From: Allobosea sp. AAP35
Lineage (GTDB): Bacteria; Pseudomonadota; Alphaproteobacteria; Rhizobiales; Beijerinckiaceae
DNA: 32,246 nucleotides
Assembly (NCBI RefSeq): GCF_001295925.1
Contig: NZ_LJHQ01000029.1
Location: 1 to 32,246 of the forward strand
Direction of reading: 5' to 3'
In this document: one piece after another, positions 17,793 to 27,162 of the stretch
Numbering within the stretch: position 1 is the stretch's first letter
How the letters are laid out: each line of letters opens with the position of its first letter
Notes under the pieces: model-generated
Told to the model about the DNA's origin: nothing
Database searches by the model: none
The model's input: the letters and a program-made list of their open reading frames with translations, nothing else
Position numbers and translations under genes: made by a program

Positions 17793-17811
17793 CCTGTTCC
17801 GGCCGGACAGG
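17793..17811. promoter_or_regulatory. Imperfect dyad just upstream of phoH
   Basis: The sequence CCTGTTCCGGCCGGACAGG pairs almost fully with itself, with one extra base. It ends about ten bases before the phoH start, so as RNA it could hide the ribosome site, or as DNA it could bind a regulator. Either role is speculative. Confidence 0.2.
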
Positions 17812-17959
17812 AGCGTGAGGCCGGGTCTTCGAAAAGGTAAAGAGAGAAAAGGTACCTGCGGTGATCGGGCCAGCGAATCCGCGCTATCAGCGGGCGCGAC
17901 GGTGGCAGCCTGATGACAGCGCGCCCATGCGCCTGCGACCGGCCTGCATGGTGCGGCGC

Positions 17960-19366
17960 TCAAGCGGCGAGTTCCTTCGAGGGGGTCTGCGGCGCCGTCA
18001 GGGGGCCATCGCCACCGACGCTGTCCGGCACCTCGGCCTTGCGGCCGAAGAGCGAGTTGGAGCCGGCTCGCTCGATCACCACCTGCACCCGGTCGCCGAT
18101 CTGATTCGCCTCCGTCTCGATCTGCACAGCCTGAAGGTAGGGCGTCTTTCCCGCAAGCTGTCCGGGATGGCGGCCGACGCGCTCCAGAAGCACCTCGACC
18201 GTGCGCCCGACCAAGGCGTGGTTGAAGGCCTGGCGATGATGCTCAATGCGCGCCTGCAGGCGCTGGAGTCGCTCATCCATAAGCGCTGCGGGAACCTGCG
18301 TGTGCAGATCGGCTGCGGGCGTGCCGGGACGCGGCGAGTATTTGAAGGAATAGCTCGAGGCGAAGCCGATCTCGTCGACGAGGCGGATCGTCTCCTCGAA
18401 ATCGGCATCGCTCTCCCCGGGAAAGCCGACGATGAAATCCGAGGACAGGGCGATGTCTGGCCGCGCCGTCCGGACCCGCTCGATCAGCCGGCGGTAATCG
18501 TCGGCGGTGTGCTTGCGGTTCATCGCCGCCAGCATGCGGTCCGAGCCCGCCTGAACCGGCAGGTGCAGGAACGGCATCACTTGCGGCAGATCGCGATGCG
18601 CGGCGATCAGATCCTCGTCCATGTCGTTGGGGTGGCTCGTGCTGTACCGGATCCGGGCAATTCCCGGCACCTCGGCGACGCGATGCATCAGGCGCGCCAA
18701 TCCCCAGACGCGCCCGTCTTGCCCCTCGCCATGATAGGCGTTGACGTTCTGGCCGATCAGCGTGACGTCCTGCACGCCCGACGCAGCCAGCCGCTCGATC
18801 TCGGTCATGATCTGTGCGACCGGCCGCGAGAATTCGGCGCCGCGCGTATAGGGCACGACGCAGAAGGCGCAGAACTTGTCGCAGCCCTCCTGCACCGTGA
18901 CGAAGGCCGAGATGCCGCGCGCCCGGATCGCGGCGGGCTTGGGCGCCGGCAGATGGCCGAACTTGTCGTCGATCGGCAGGTCGGTATCGATGGTCCGCCG
19001 GCGCTGTGCCTGTTCGAGCAACTCCGGCAGGCGGTGATAGGCCTGCGGGCCGACGACGAGATCGACCGCGGGCTGGCGGCGCTGGATCTCGGCGCCCTCG
19101 GCCTGGGCCACGCAGCCGGCGACGACAATTCTCGTATGCTGGCCGTTGGCGAGCTGGGCGGTCTTGATGTCGCGCAGCTTGCCGAGCTCGGTATAGACCT
19201 TCTGCACCGCCCGCTCGCGGATATGGCAGGTGTTGAGCAGGATCAGGTCGGCGCCTTCCGGCGTCGGCGTTTCCGCGTAGCCCTGCTCGCCCAGAATGTC
19301 GGCCATGCGCTGGCCGTCATAGACGTTCATCTGGCAGCCGAATGACTTGATGTGGACTGTCTTCAT
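17960..19366 (-). CDS. miaB: tRNA-2-methylthio-N6-dimethylallyladenosine synthase MiaB
   Basis: MiaB is a radical-SAM enzyme that adds a methylthio group to i6A37 of tRNAs. From the ATG at 19366 the product has 468 residues. The N-terminal methylthiotransferase domain has Cys11 ([10 protein letters not shown]), Cys47 (NTCHIRERA) and Cys85 ([10 protein letters not shown]) for one [4Fe-4S] cluster. The radical-SAM motif [16 protein letters not shown] holds Cys162, Cys166 and Cys169 for the other. A TRAM domain follows at the C-terminus ([22 protein letters not shown] is its first part). The frame extends upstream to 19387, but [14 protein letters not shown] is the family start. It lies between plsC (129-bp gap) and phoH. 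In several rhizobia a fur/mur gene is found in this interval; none is seen here. Confidence 0.96.
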   Translation of the reverse strand: MKTVHIKSFGCQMNVYDGQRMADILGEQGYAETPTPEGADLILLNTCHIRERAVQKVYTELGKLRDIKTAQLANGQHTRIVVAGCVAQAEGAEIQRRQPAVDLVVGPQAYHRLPELLEQAQRRRTIDTDLPIDDKFGHLPAPKPAAIRARGISAFVTVQEGCDKFCAFCVVPYTRGAEFSRPVAQIMTEIERLAASGVQDVTLIGQNVNAYHGEGQDGRVWGLARLMHRVAEVPGIARIRYSTSHPNDMDEDLIAAHRDLPQVMPFLHLPVQAGSDRMLAAMNRKHTADDYRRLIERVRTARPDIALSSDFIVGFPGESDADFEETIRLVDEIGFASSYSFKYSPRPGTPAADLHTQVPAALMDERLQRLQARIEHHRQAFNHALVGRTVEVLLERVGRHPGQLAGKTPYLQAVQIETEANQIGDRVQVVIERAGSNSLFGRKAEVPDSVGGDGPLTAPQTPSKELAA

Positions 19367-19495
19367 CGCGCCGGGTCTGGTCTCCAAACCGCTTCCTTAC
19401 TCCGGATCGCCGCCTGAGGAAACGCCCGGCGCATCGATCGCTGCCATCGCGCCATGGGATGCGTCATGATCGAGTCCGGAATTGCGCGGTCGCCG

Positions 19496-20314
19496 TCACG
19501 GCAGCGGCCTGCCGCTGACCGTTTCCTGACGAGCCTTGCGGATGGCGGTTTCCGCCAGCCGGGTCGCCTCCTTGCGCGAGGTCTTGCGCCCCATCGCGAT
19601 CGGCTCGCCCCAGGCAAGCTCGACATCGACCGCGCCCACGCCCAGCACGGTCCTGAGATGGGGCGCGAGTTCGGTGTCGCCATACCAGGCCAGGGCCGTG
19701 CGTTCGGCGCGGCCGCCGGCGATCCCGTGAAAGCCGGTATAGCTGATGGTCAAAGGATAGACCGCGATGTCGGCGCCATCCTCCGCCTCGGCGGCACCCT
19801 TGCCCAGCGCCTCATGTGCGGCACCCAGGAGCGAGGACCGGAGCGGCAGGATCCGCGTCCCGTCGCCGGTCGTGCCTTCGGCGAAGAGCACCACGGCCTC
19901 GCCGGCCGAGAGCCGGGCGCCCATTTGCGCCGTGACGTCGGCAGTGGCGCCGCGCCGCGAGCGGTCGATGAAGACGGTCCGCTGAAGCTTTGCAAGGAAA
20001 CCGATCATCGGCCAGCCCGCGACCTCGCTCTTGGCGACGAAGCAGACCGGCCGCTCCGCGCCCAGCACGGAAATGTCGAGCCAGGAAACGTGATTGGCGA
20101 CGATCAGCCCGCTGCTGCCGGCCGGAGGCGGCGTGCCCCGAACGCGCCGCCGCACGCCGAGACAGCGGCAGGTCAGGCGGTGGAACAGGCGCGGGATCGC
20201 AGCACCGCGTGACGGCATCCAGCGGACGACGACAAGCTGCGCCGGCAGCAGGGCGAGCGTCCCAAGCGCCAGCGCCGACAGGCGCAGAACCGCGCCGACG
20301 GGCAGGCGCGTCAT
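19496..20314 (-). CDS. plsC: 1-acyl-sn-glycerol-3-phosphate acyltransferase (PlsC family)
   Basis: The enzyme adds the second acyl chain to lysophosphatidic acid in phospholipid synthesis at the inner membrane. The 272-residue product begins with a hydrophobic segment (RLSALALGTLALLPAQLVVV, about 11-30). It carries the acyltransferase motif NHVSWLD with His75 and Asp80, FIDRSRRG for motif II, and AEGTTGDGTR for motif III (a variant of FPEGT). I chose the ATG at 20314; the frame is open to 20491 but that part overlaps rimI. It starts 16 bp after the rimI stop, so the two are likely co-transcribed. Related lyso-ornithine lipid acyltransferases (OlsA) share these motifs and cannot be excluded. 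Confidence 0.88.
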   Translation of the reverse strand: MTRLPVGAVLRLSALALGTLALLPAQLVVVRWMPSRGAAIPRLFHRLTCRCLGVRRRVRGTPPPAGSSGLIVANHVSWLDISVLGAERPVCFVAKSEVAGWPMIGFLAKLQRTVFIDRSRRGATADVTAQMGARLSAGEAVVLFAEGTTGDGTRILPLRSSLLGAAHEALGKGAAEAEDGADIAVYPLTISYTGFHGIAGGRAERTALAWYGDTELAPHLRTVLGVGAVDVELAWGEPIAMGRKTSRKEATRLAETAIRKARQETVSGRPLP

Positions 20315-20330
20315 CGGCGCGGACCTCCGC

Positions 20331-20828
20331 TCAAGCGAGATCGAGCCGCATCGCGACCGCCGTGGTGCGGCTGCCGTCGGGCTTTGGATAATAGCCCTTT
20401 CGCCGGCCGACCTCGCGGAACCCGAGATGCCGGTAGAGTCGCTCGGCCGCGATATTCCCCTCCTCGACTTCGAGGAAGACTTGGCCGACACCGCGGCCCG
20501 CGAGCCGCGAGAGATGGGCGCTCATCAGATTCGCCGCGAGGCGGTTGCCGCGATGGGCCGGCGCGATCACGATGGAGAGGATTTCCGCCTCGTCGGCGGC
20601 CCGGCGCGACATCACGAATCCAGCCGGCCGGGACGCATGTCCGGTGAAGACGCCATCGGCTGCCACGCTCGCATCGGCGAGCAGGGCGGCGCATTCGCCC
20701 GGCTCCCAGCCGCGCGCGAAACCGCCGTGGCCGTGCAGCGCCGCGACGTCGCCGGCATGCCGCGAATCGAGGCTGCCGGTCCGCGCGGGGCAGGCCTCGG
20801 GGTGGAGCAGTTGGCGCAGCCAGTCCAT
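20331..20828 (-). CDS. rimI: GNAT N-acetyltransferase, RimI-like
   Basis: RimI acetylates the N-terminal alanine of ribosomal protein bS18 in E. coli. The 165-residue product shows the GNAT core: EILSIVIAPAHRGNRLAANL as the acetyl-CoA pyrophosphate loop (V-x-P-x-x-R-G-x-R-L-A type). The C-terminal strand follows, with FLEVEEGNIAAERLYRHLGF, then RRKGYYPKPDG. This end is characteristic of RimI. The start is uncertain: ATGs at 20828, 20843 and 20876 are all in frame and none has a good ribosome site. I chose 20828 (MDWLRQLLH) as the last before conserved-looking sequence. It lies downstream of tsaB, the usual pairing. Confidence 0.85.
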   Translation of the reverse strand: MDWLRQLLHPEACPARTGSLDSRHAGDVAALHGHGGFARGWEPGECAALLADASVAADGVFTGHASRPAGFVMSRRAADEAEILSIVIAPAHRGNRLAANLMSAHLSRLAGRGVGQVFLEVEEGNIAAERLYRHLGFREVGRRKGYYPKPDGSRTTAVAMRLDLA

Positions 20829-20912
20829 GGCGCTTGATGACATAGTCGTCCGCGCTGACAAGTACCCTTGCGTCATTTTGGAAGCATTTCGCGCAATGTA
20901 TCCATTGCCACC

Positions 20913-21599
20913 CTAGCGCCGGGCCAGCCGGGCGCGGTCCTGCGGCGTGGTCTCGGGCGCCTTGAGATAAAGCGGGCGCGGCGGTGCCGTCTCCGGATCG
21001 GCGATCATGCCGAGTCGCGCCACCCAGATCACGTCGGGCGCGCGGGCATCGTCGATGACCAGCGCGTCGAGCCCGATCGCCCAGGCTTCGTTGGCGACGG
21101 CCAGCGACGCCGAGCCGACCAGGCTGACGGGCCCGGCGCCGATGGCCCGCGCCGCATCGCGATAGCTGACTTGGCGGAGCGCCACGATCTGCCGGCCCTC
21201 CGAGCTCAGCGCCTGGAACCAGACCTGCCCATGCTTGGCATCGAGCGCGGCTGCGATCACGCGGCCGGGCTCGCGCCCAACCAGCGGCGCGGCGCAGGCG
21301 GCCAGCGTGGTGACGCCGACGGCGGGGATGTTCGCTGCCAGCGCGATGGCGCGCGCCGCGCTGACCCCCACGCGAAGACCCGTATAGCTGCCCGGCCCGA
21401 CGGTGACCGCGACGCGGTCGAGCGAGGAGAACCCGCCCTCGACCGCATTCATGACACGCTCGATCAGCGGCATCAGCGCTTCCGCATGGCCCCGTTCCAT
21501 CGCGATCTGCTCGATCGCCAATGGGTGCACCATGTCGGCGGTATCGAGCACGCAGGCCGAACAGGCGCCGAGCGCGGTATCGATCGCAAGGATGCGCAT
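20913..21599 (-). CDS. tsaB: tRNA threonylcarbamoyladenosine biosynthesis protein TsaB
   Basis: TsaB is the dimerisation partner of TsaD in making the t6A37 modification of ANN-decoding tRNAs. The 228-residue product begins MRILAIDTALGACSACVLD and contains the ASKHA-fold signature VAVTVGPGSYTGLRVGVSAA, and it lacks the metal-binding His pair of TsaD. I chose the ATG at 21599 because MRILAIDT is the family start; the frame runs on to 21692 into the palindromic repeat. It is followed by rimI. The repeat upstream leaves little space for a promoter, which may lie in the 35 bp between repeat and ATG or beyond the repeat. Confidence 0.94.
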   Translation of the reverse strand: MRILAIDTALGACSACVLDTADMVHPLAIEQIAMERGHAEALMPLIERVMNAVEGGFSSLDRVAVTVGPGSYTGLRVGVSAARAIALAANIPAVGVTTLAACAAPLVGREPGRVIAAALDAKHGQVWFQALSSEGRQIVALRQVSYRDAARAIGAGPVSLVGSASLAVANEAWAIGLDALVIDDARAPDVIWVARLGMIADPETAPPRPLYLKAPETTPQDRARLARR

Positions 21600-21633
21600 C
21601 AGCTTCGTGTCAGCCTGTCTGAAGGTTGAGAAA

Positions 21634-21750
21634 GCGCCGTCATTCCGGACGAGCCGCGAAGCGGCGCCGATCCGGAATCCATCGTAAGGCACTGTCGCAC
21701 TCTACGATGGATTCCGGGTCTCCGCTTCGCTGCGCCCGGAATGACGGCGC
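21634..21750. repeat. Dispersed palindromic repeat, copy 2 (family A)
   Basis: Perfect 15-bp outer arms GCGCCGTCATTCCGG (21634-21648) and its complement (21736-21750) enclose a perfect 15-bp inner pair, 21672-21686 with 21703-21717. The 81-bp block 21672-21752 matches 11374-11454 with two mismatches. The left arm has diverged from copy 1, but the pairing is kept. It lies between nfu and tsaB. Confidence 0.9.
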
Positions 21751-21811
21751 GGATGGAGACCCCACCAAAGCCGAAATCAGGAGTCGATCAAGCCGAAACA
21801 GGCTCGGCTGC

Positions 21812-22372
21812 TCAAATCGCCTCGACCTCGCGCACATCCGGCAGGAAATGGCGCAGCAGATTCTGGATGCCGTGCTTCAGCGTCGCGGTCGAGGAGGGGC
21901 AGCCGGCGCAGGAGCCCTTCATCGCCAGATAGACGATACCATCCTTGAAGCCGCGGAAGGTGATGTCGCCGCCATCGCCGGCGACGGCGGGGCGAATGCG
22001 TGTCTCCAGCAGATCCTTGATCGTCTCGACCGTCTGGGCGTCCTCGGGGGCGAAAAACTCGCCCTCCTCGATCACATCGGCCTGCGAACCGCTCGCCAGG
22101 ACCGGCGCGCCCGACATGAAATGCTCCATGATCGCGCCCAGGATGGCCGGCTTGAGATGCGGCCACTCGCCGCCCGACTTCGTCACGGTGATGAAATCGG
22201 AGCCGAGGAACACGCCCGAGACGCCGGAGACTCCAAAGAGCCGCTGAGCCAGCGGCGAACGCTCGATCTGGTCACCGTCGCGCAATTCGAGCGTGCCGTC
22301 GGCCATCACGGTCCGGCCGGGCAGGAATTTCAGCGTGGCGGGATTGGGTGTGGCTTCGGTCTGGATGAACAT
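21812..22372 (-). CDS. NfuA/NifU C-terminal-like iron-sulfur scaffold protein
   Basis: Nfu proteins bind a [4Fe-4S] cluster between subunits and pass it to target enzymes. The 186-residue product has an N-terminal Nfu_N domain (MFIQTEATPNPATLKFLPGR, then GVSGVFLGSDFITVTK) and a NifU-like C-terminal domain (LLETRIRPAVAGDGGDITFR). The cluster-binding pair is Cys155 and Cys158 in MKGSCAGCPSSTATL. The length is typical of alphaproteobacterial and mitochondrial NFU1-type proteins. A GGAG sits nine bases before the ATG. It may supply clusters to Fe-S enzymes such as MiaB nearby, but that link is only inferred from position. Confidence 0.93.
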   Translation of the reverse strand: MFIQTEATPNPATLKFLPGRTVMADGTLELRDGDQIERSPLAQRLFGVSGVSGVFLGSDFITVTKSGGEWPHLKPAILGAIMEHFMSGAPVLASGSQADVIEEGEFFAPEDAQTVETIKDLLETRIRPAVAGDGGDITFRGFKDGIVYLAMKGSCAGCPSSTATLKHGIQNLLRHFLPDVREVEAI

Positions 22373-22455
22373 GATGAAATCTCCGGTCCCGGACGGTTCA
22401 AGGCCGCCGTTCCAACCTCCGATATAAGCGCCTGGATCGAATCATTCCAGCGCGC

Positions 22456-22950
22456 TCACGCCAGCGCGTCGATTTCCTCGTCGTCGAGATGGCCGGGCAC
22501 GATCGCAACGGGAATCGGGAAGCTCGCTGCCGATTTGCCGGCCAGCGCGCTGACCAGCGGGCCGGGGCCGTCACGCCCGGCGCCTGCCGCCAGAACCAGC
22601 AGCGAGATGTCCTCGTCGGCCTCGATCAGCTTGACGACCTCGCCGGCCTTGTCGCCGGTGCGCACCACCCGTTCCGGCTCCAGCCCGGCCAGGCTGCGCA
22701 CCGCCGCCGCGGCGGTGTCGATCAGCTTCTCGGCCTCGGCCTCGGCCTCCGCCTGCATGACCGCGCCGACGCCGAGCCAGGTTTCATGCTCGGGCGGCGT
22801 CACCACGCCGAGGAGCACGATCGAAGCACCGAGCCGCGCGCAGCGGCGCGCAGCGAAACGAACCGCCTTGGCGCATTCGGTGCTGTCGTCCACCACCGCG
22901 AGAAATTTCGGGCGATGGCCCGTCTCATAGGAGCGCCGTCGCTTCACCAT
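22456..22950 (-). CDS. Universal stress protein (UspA family)
   Basis: The 164-residue protein has the Rossmann-like Usp fold: PKFLAVVDDSTECAKAVRFA at the start, ASIVLLGVVTPPEH, an Ala/Glu-rich helix (MQAEAEAEAEKLIDTAAAAV), and LLVLAAGAGRDGPGPLVSAL, ending in PIPVAIVPG. The usual ATP-binding G-x2-G-x9-G-S/T motif is only partly kept, so nucleotide binding is uncertain. It is preceded by a basic leader (MVKRRRSYETGHRP). It lies between trpS and nfu, on the same strand; the small gaps suggest a shared transcript. A specific stress role cannot be read from sequence. Confidence 0.88.
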   Translation of the reverse strand: MVKRRRSYETGHRPKFLAVVDDSTECAKAVRFAARRCARLGASIVLLGVVTPPEHETWLGVGAVMQAEAEAEAEKLIDTAAAAVRSLAGLEPERVVRTGDKAGEVVKLIEADEDISLLVLAAGAGRDGPGPLVSALAGKSAASFPIPVAIVPGHLDDEEIDALA

Positions 22951-23035
22951 ATCGATGTCCCTGCCGCCGCCTCGGGAAGGTGCATGGTGACCCGCGCCGC
23001 AGCGTCAGTGCAAGCCCGCCGCATATCAGGACAGC

Positions 23036-24085
23036 TCATCGCCGCGAAACGAAGCCAACGATGTCCTTGACGTCGCGCATGATCGGCGCGGCGATTGCCT
23101 CGGCGCGTCCGGCACCCTCACCCAGGATCGTGTCGATATGGCTGACATCGGCGAGCAGGCGGCGCATCTCGCCCGCAATCGGCGAGAGCTTGGCCACGGC
23201 GAGATCGACCAGCGCCGCCTTGAAGCCGGAGAACTGGCCGCCGCCGAACTCCGTGAGCACCTGCGCCTTGGTCTGGCCGTTCAGCCCCGCATAGATGCCG
23301 ACGAGATTCTCCGCTTCAGGCCGGCCGTCCAGCCCTTTCTCCTCGGAAGGCAGGGCGTCGGGATCGGTCTTGGCCCTGCGGATCTTCTGAGCGATCGTCT
23401 CGGCGTCATCGGTCAGATTGATCCGCGAATTGTCCGACGCATCCGACTTCGACATCTTCTTGGTGCCGTCGCGCAGGCTCATCACGCGGGGCGCCGGCCC
23501 CTGGATCATCGGCTCCGGCTGCGGGAAGAAGCCGAGATCGCCGGTGTCGAGGCCACGTTCCGCGATCTGCGCGCCGAAATCGTTGTTGAATTTCTGCGCG
23601 ATGTCGCGCGCCAGCTCGAGATGCTGCTTCTGGTCCTCGCCGACGGGAACATGCGTCGCCTTGTAGAGCAGGATGTCGGCCGCCATCAGCGCCGGATAGG
23701 CGTAAAGCCCGATTGAGGCGTTCTCCTTGTCCTTGCCGGCCTTTTCCTTGAACTGGGTCATGCGGTTGAGCCAGCCCAGCCGCGCGACGCAGTTGAAGAC
23801 CCAGGCGAGTTCGGCGTGCTGCGAGACCTGGCTCTGGTTGAAGATGATGCTGCGTTTGGGATCGACGCCCGCCGCGACATAGGCCGCCGTGACCTCGCGA
23901 ATGGCGCGGGTCAATTCGACGGGATCCTGCCAGACGGTGATCGCATGCATGTCGACGACGCAATAGATGCACTCATGCGTCTCCTGCATCGCCACCCAAT
24001 TGGTCAGCGCGCCGAGATAATTGCCGAGATGCAGCGTCGCGGTTGGCTGCATGCCGGAGAAGACGCGCTGGTGAAAGGTCGCCAT
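23036..24085 (-). CDS. trpS: Tryptophanyl-tRNA synthetase
   Basis: TrpS charges tRNA-Trp. The 349-residue class I synthetase contains the HIGH-like motif [10 protein letters not shown] (about 17-26), the specificity stretch [19 protein letters not shown], and the KMSKS motif intact at 210-214 ([11 protein letters not shown]). The active-site region [20 protein letters not shown] is typical. The length matches bacterial TrpS. It starts 102 bp after murJ, with GGGAG near the ATG. I see no trp-codon-rich leader. Confidence 0.97.
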   Translation of the reverse strand: MATFHQRVFSGMQPTATLHLGNYLGALTNWVAMQETHECIYCVVDMHAITVWQDPVELTRAIREVTAAYVAAGVDPKRSIIFNQSQVSQHAELAWVFNCVARLGWLNRMTQFKEKAGKDKENASIGLYAYPALMAADILLYKATHVPVGEDQKQHLELARDIAQKFNNDFGAQIAERGLDTGDLGFFPQPEPMIQGPAPRVMSLRDGTKKMSKSDASDNSRINLTDDAETIAQKIRRAKTDPDALPSEEKGLDGRPEAENLVGIYAGLNGQTKAQVLTEFGGGQFSGFKAALVDLAVAKLSPIAGEMRRLLADVSHIDTILGEGAGRAEAIAAPIMRDVKDIVGFVSRR

Positions 24086-24187
24086 CGGGGCGCTCCCGCA
24101 AATAGGGGTCGTTTGGAGTGCCGCGTTCTGGCCGAAGCCTGCACCGGGCGCAAGGGGCGCTGACGAAGCAGCGCCGCGGGGCGCGGT

Positions 24188-25759
24188 TCAGGACGTCTTC
24201 CCGAGCCGCCCGAGTTCGCGCAGCCGAAAAGCCCCCAAGATGCGCCCCGCAAGCGCGTAGAGCGCACCTCCCAGGCCGCACAGCAGAATCAGCGCCCCGA
24301 TCCGCCAGGATAGCGCGGCCTCGACCGACAGGCTGGCAAGAAGCCGGGGCATCACGGTTTCGATCCCCGCGAGCATGACGAGATTGGCCGCGAAGATGGC
24401 GAGGAGCGGCCGCAGCATCCGACGCTGCGGCCACCAGAGCCGGTCCCGCAGCAGGAAGGCCCCCAGCACGCCGGCCTGCGTCACGAAGGCGAGGCTGGCT
24501 GCCGCTGCCGCATTGGTCGCGGGCATGGCCATCGTCGCAGACTGGCCGGCGAGAATCGCGACCACAAGCGCCGAAAGGCCGGCATAAAGCGGCAGGCGCG
24601 GCGTCTGCCGGGCGAAATAGACCTGCGCGAAGACCTTCGCGATGACGGCGAAGGGCAGGCCAAAGGCAAAGGCGCGCATCGCATCGGCGGTGCGGATGCG
24701 GTCGATTTCGCCGAAGCGCCCGCGTTCGAACAGGACGGAGATGATGGGGTCGGCGAGCCAGGCCAGGGCCGTCGCGGCCGGGACCGCCAAAGCGAGCCCC
24801 AGCAGCAGCGCCCGGTCGATCGTCTGCCGCCGTCCTGCCGCGTCGCCTGCGCTTTCCTGCGCGGCGATGGCCGGCAGCAGCACCACCCCCATCGCCACCG
24901 CCACGAAGCCGAGCGGCAGTTGGAACACGCGGTCGGCATAATAAAGCCAGGACACGGCGCCAGGCTGCGCGGAGGCGATCTGCGTCGCCACCAGCAGCAC
25001 GAGCTGCGACGTCGAAGCCGCCAGCAGCGCCGGTCCGCCGAGCTTCACCAGCCGCGTCATGCCCGGCGACCATTGCAGCCGCGGCCGCGCCAGCCCGGTT
25101 TCCCCTCGCGCCAGTGCGATAGCGACCATCAGGAGATGCAGGGCCCCACCCAGACTGACCGCTGCAGCGATCAGCGCCGCGCCCTGCTGCGAGGGCATCT
25201 CAGTGACGAGCGCCACCGCCAGCGCCGCGATCAGCACCAGATTGAGCAGGGAGGGGGCCAGCGCGGCGACCAAAAAACGCCCCTCCGAGTTCAAGACCGC
25301 CGCCAACAGCGAAGCCATCGTGGTGAAGGCGAGAAAAGGCAGCGCGATGCGGGTGTAGCTCGCCGCCATGGCGAGCGTCGCTGGCGCGTCGTGAAACCCG
25401 CCCGCGATGGCGAGCACCAGCCAGGGCGCCAGCAGCAGTCCAAGCGCGGTGACGACGCCGAGCGCGAGCGCGAGCCAGGCGAAGGCCTGCCCGGCGAAGC
25501 GCCTGGCCGCCTCGACGCCCCCTTCGGTTCGCAGATCGAGATAGACCGGCACGAATGGCGCGTTCAGCCCGCCCTCGCCGAGCACGCGGCGCATCAGATT
25601 GGGCAGCCGGAAGGCGACGAGAAAGGCGTCCGCGACCGGCCCGGCCCCGAGCATCCGCGCGATCAGCATGTCGCGCGCAAAGCCGAGCAGGCGCGACAGC
25701 ACGGTCGCCAGCCCGACGACGAGCGAGTTGCGGGCGAGCTTTGCTGGTTCGGCCGGCAT
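24188..25759 (-). CDS. murJ: Lipid II flippase MurJ
   Basis: MurJ (MVN family) moves lipid II across the inner membrane for peptidoglycan synthesis. The 523-residue product is hydrophobic throughout and fits about 14 membrane segments. The N-terminus has the conserved VVGLATVLSRLLGFARDMLIA, then AFLVAFRLPNLMRRVLGEGG, typical of the family; Arg residues in these parts line the cavity in solved MurJ structures. The start at 25759 has AAGGG five bases upstream, 25 bp past the hslU stop. The synteny with trpS and hslU is compact. Full length and intact. Confidence 0.96.
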   Translation of the reverse strand: MPAEPAKLARNSLVVGLATVLSRLLGFARDMLIARMLGAGPVADAFLVAFRLPNLMRRVLGEGGLNAPFVPVYLDLRTEGGVEAARRFAGQAFAWLALALGVVTALGLLLAPWLVLAIAGGFHDAPATLAMAASYTRIALPFLAFTTMASLLAAVLNSEGRFLVAALAPSLLNLVLIAALAVALVTEMPSQQGAALIAAAVSLGGALHLLMVAIALARGETGLARPRLQWSPGMTRLVKLGGPALLAASTSQLVLLVATQIASAQPGAVSWLYYADRVFQLPLGFVAVAMGVVLLPAIAAQESAGDAAGRRQTIDRALLLGLALAVPAATALAWLADPIISVLFERGRFGEIDRIRTADAMRAFAFGLPFAVIAKVFAQVYFARQTPRLPLYAGLSALVVAILAGQSATMAMPATNAAAAASLAFVTQAGVLGAFLLRDRLWWPQRRMLRPLLAIFAANLVMLAGIETVMPRLLASLSVEAALSWRIGALILLCGLGGALYALAGRILGAFRLRELGRLGKTS

Positions 25760-25784
25760 TGCCGCCCTTCCCCTTAGCTGTCGA

Positions 25785-27095
25785 TTACAAAATAAACCGG
25801 CTCAGATCGGCGTTCTTCGCGAGATCGCCGATGCGCGACTGCACATAATCGCCGTCGATCGTCACCGTCTCGCCCGAGCGGTCGGGCGCCGTGAAGGATA
25901 TGTCGTCGAGGATGCGCTCGATCACGGTCTGCAGCCGGCGCGCGCCGATGTTCTCGACGGTGGAGTTCACATCCACCGCGATGCGCGCGATGGCGTCGAT
26001 CGCGTCCGGCGTGAAATCGACCGTGACCTCTTCCGTCGCCATCAGGGCCACCGTCTGCTTGATCAGGCTGGCCTCGGTCTCGGTCAGGATTCGCCGGAAA
26101 TCGTCGACATCGAGCGGCGACAGCTCGACGCGGATCGGCAGGCGGCCCTGCAGTTCGGGCAGGAGGTCGGACGGGCGCGAGACATGGAAGGCGCCCGACG
26201 CGATGAACAGGATATGGTCGCTCTTCACCGCACCATGCTTGGTGGCGACCGTCGTGCCTTCGATCAGCGGCAGCAGGTCGCGCTGCACGCCCTCGCGCGA
26301 GACATCGCCGCCGCCCTTGCCCTCGCGGGCGCAGATCTTGTCGATTTCGTCGAGGAAGACGATGCCGTTGTTCTCGACCTCGCGAATCGCGGCCTGCACG
26401 ATCGCCTCCTGGTCGATCAGCTTGTCGCTTTCCTCCGTCAGCAGCGGGCCATAGGCGTCTTTGACCAGCACGCGCCGAGGCTTGCCCTTCTGGCCGAAGG
26501 CCTTGCCGAACATGTCGGACAGATTGATCGCGCCGATCGAGGCGCCCGGCATGCCGGGAACCTCGAACATCGGTGCCGACGCGCCCGAGCCCGAGACGAT
26601 CTCGACCTCGATCTCCTTGTCGTCGAGCTCGTTGGCGCGCAGCTTCCGGCGGAACGAATCGCGGGTGGCGAGGCTGGCATTGACGCCGACCAGCGCGTCG
26701 AGCACGCGCTCCTCGGCCGCGACATGCGCCTTGGCCTGGACATCCTTGCGGCGGCTCTCGCGCACCAGCGCAATCGCGATCTCGACGAGGTCGCGCACGA
26801 TCGATTCGACGTCGCGGCCGACATAGCCGACCTCGGTGAACTTGGTTGCCTCGACCTTGAGGAAGGGCGCATTCGCCAGCTTGGCGAGGCGGCGCGCGAT
26901 CTCGGTCTTGCCGCAGCCGGTCGGCCCGATCATCAGGATGTTCTTCGGAGAAACCTCCTCGCGCAGCGGCCCTTCGAGCTGCTGCCGGCGCCAGCGGTTG
27001 CGCAGCGCGATGGCAACCGCGCGCTTGGCGTCGTTCTGGCCGACGATGAAACGGTCGAGTTCGGAGACGATCTCGCGGGGGGAAAACGATGTCAT
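25785..27095 (-). CDS. hslU: ATP-dependent protease ATPase subunit HslU
   Basis: HslU is the AAA+ unfoldase that feeds substrates to the HslV peptidase. The 436-residue product starts [20 protein letters not shown] and has Walker [10 protein letters not shown] at 57-65 and Walker [13 protein letters not shown] near 250. The variable I-domain lies in between (about 100-240), and the pore-loop region is GYVGRDVES at about 88-96. The sensor region near [11 protein letters not shown] and the C-terminal [20 protein letters not shown] fit the family; the last residues dock into HslV. It is separated from hslV by a 1.1-kb membrane-protein gene and a 67-bp gap. The ATG is the only sensible start. Confidence 0.97.
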   Translation of the reverse strand: MTSFSPREIVSELDRFIVGQNDAKRAVAIALRNRWRRQQLEGPLREEVSPKNILMIGPTGCGKTEIARRLAKLANAPFLKVEATKFTEVGYVGRDVESIVRDLVEIAIALVRESRRKDVQAKAHVAAEERVLDALVGVNASLATRDSFRRKLRANELDDKEIEVEIVSGSGASAPMFEVPGMPGASIGAINLSDMFGKAFGQKGKPRRVLVKDAYGPLLTEESDKLIDQEAIVQAAIREVENNGIVFLDEIDKICAREGKGGGDVSREGVQRDLLPLIEGTTVATKHGAVKSDHILFIASGAFHVSRPSDLLPELQGRLPIRVELSPLDVDDFRRILTETEASLIKQTVALMATEEVTVDFTPDAIDAIARIAVDVNSTVENIGARRLQTVIERILDDISFTAPDRSGETVTIDGDYVQSRIGDLAKNADLSRFIL

Positions 27096-27162
27096 GATGT
27101 CCGCTTGTCCTGAAGCGTAGAGGATGCGGGGCCTGCAGGCCCGCCAGCGTGATGGTTTCGCC

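Noticed and set aside
17861..19345. Plus-strand open frame of 494 codons antisense to miaB
   Set aside because: The minus strand has all six cluster cysteines of MiaB; this frame has no family features.
21640..21837. Short Arg-rich open frames across the family A repeats
   Set aside because: They arise from the repeat sequence in both copies and have no start signals; such peptides are common misannotations.
25599..27113. Plus-strand open frame of 504 codons antisense to hslU
   Set aside because: Covers hslU and the murJ start on the other strand; codon-bias artefact.
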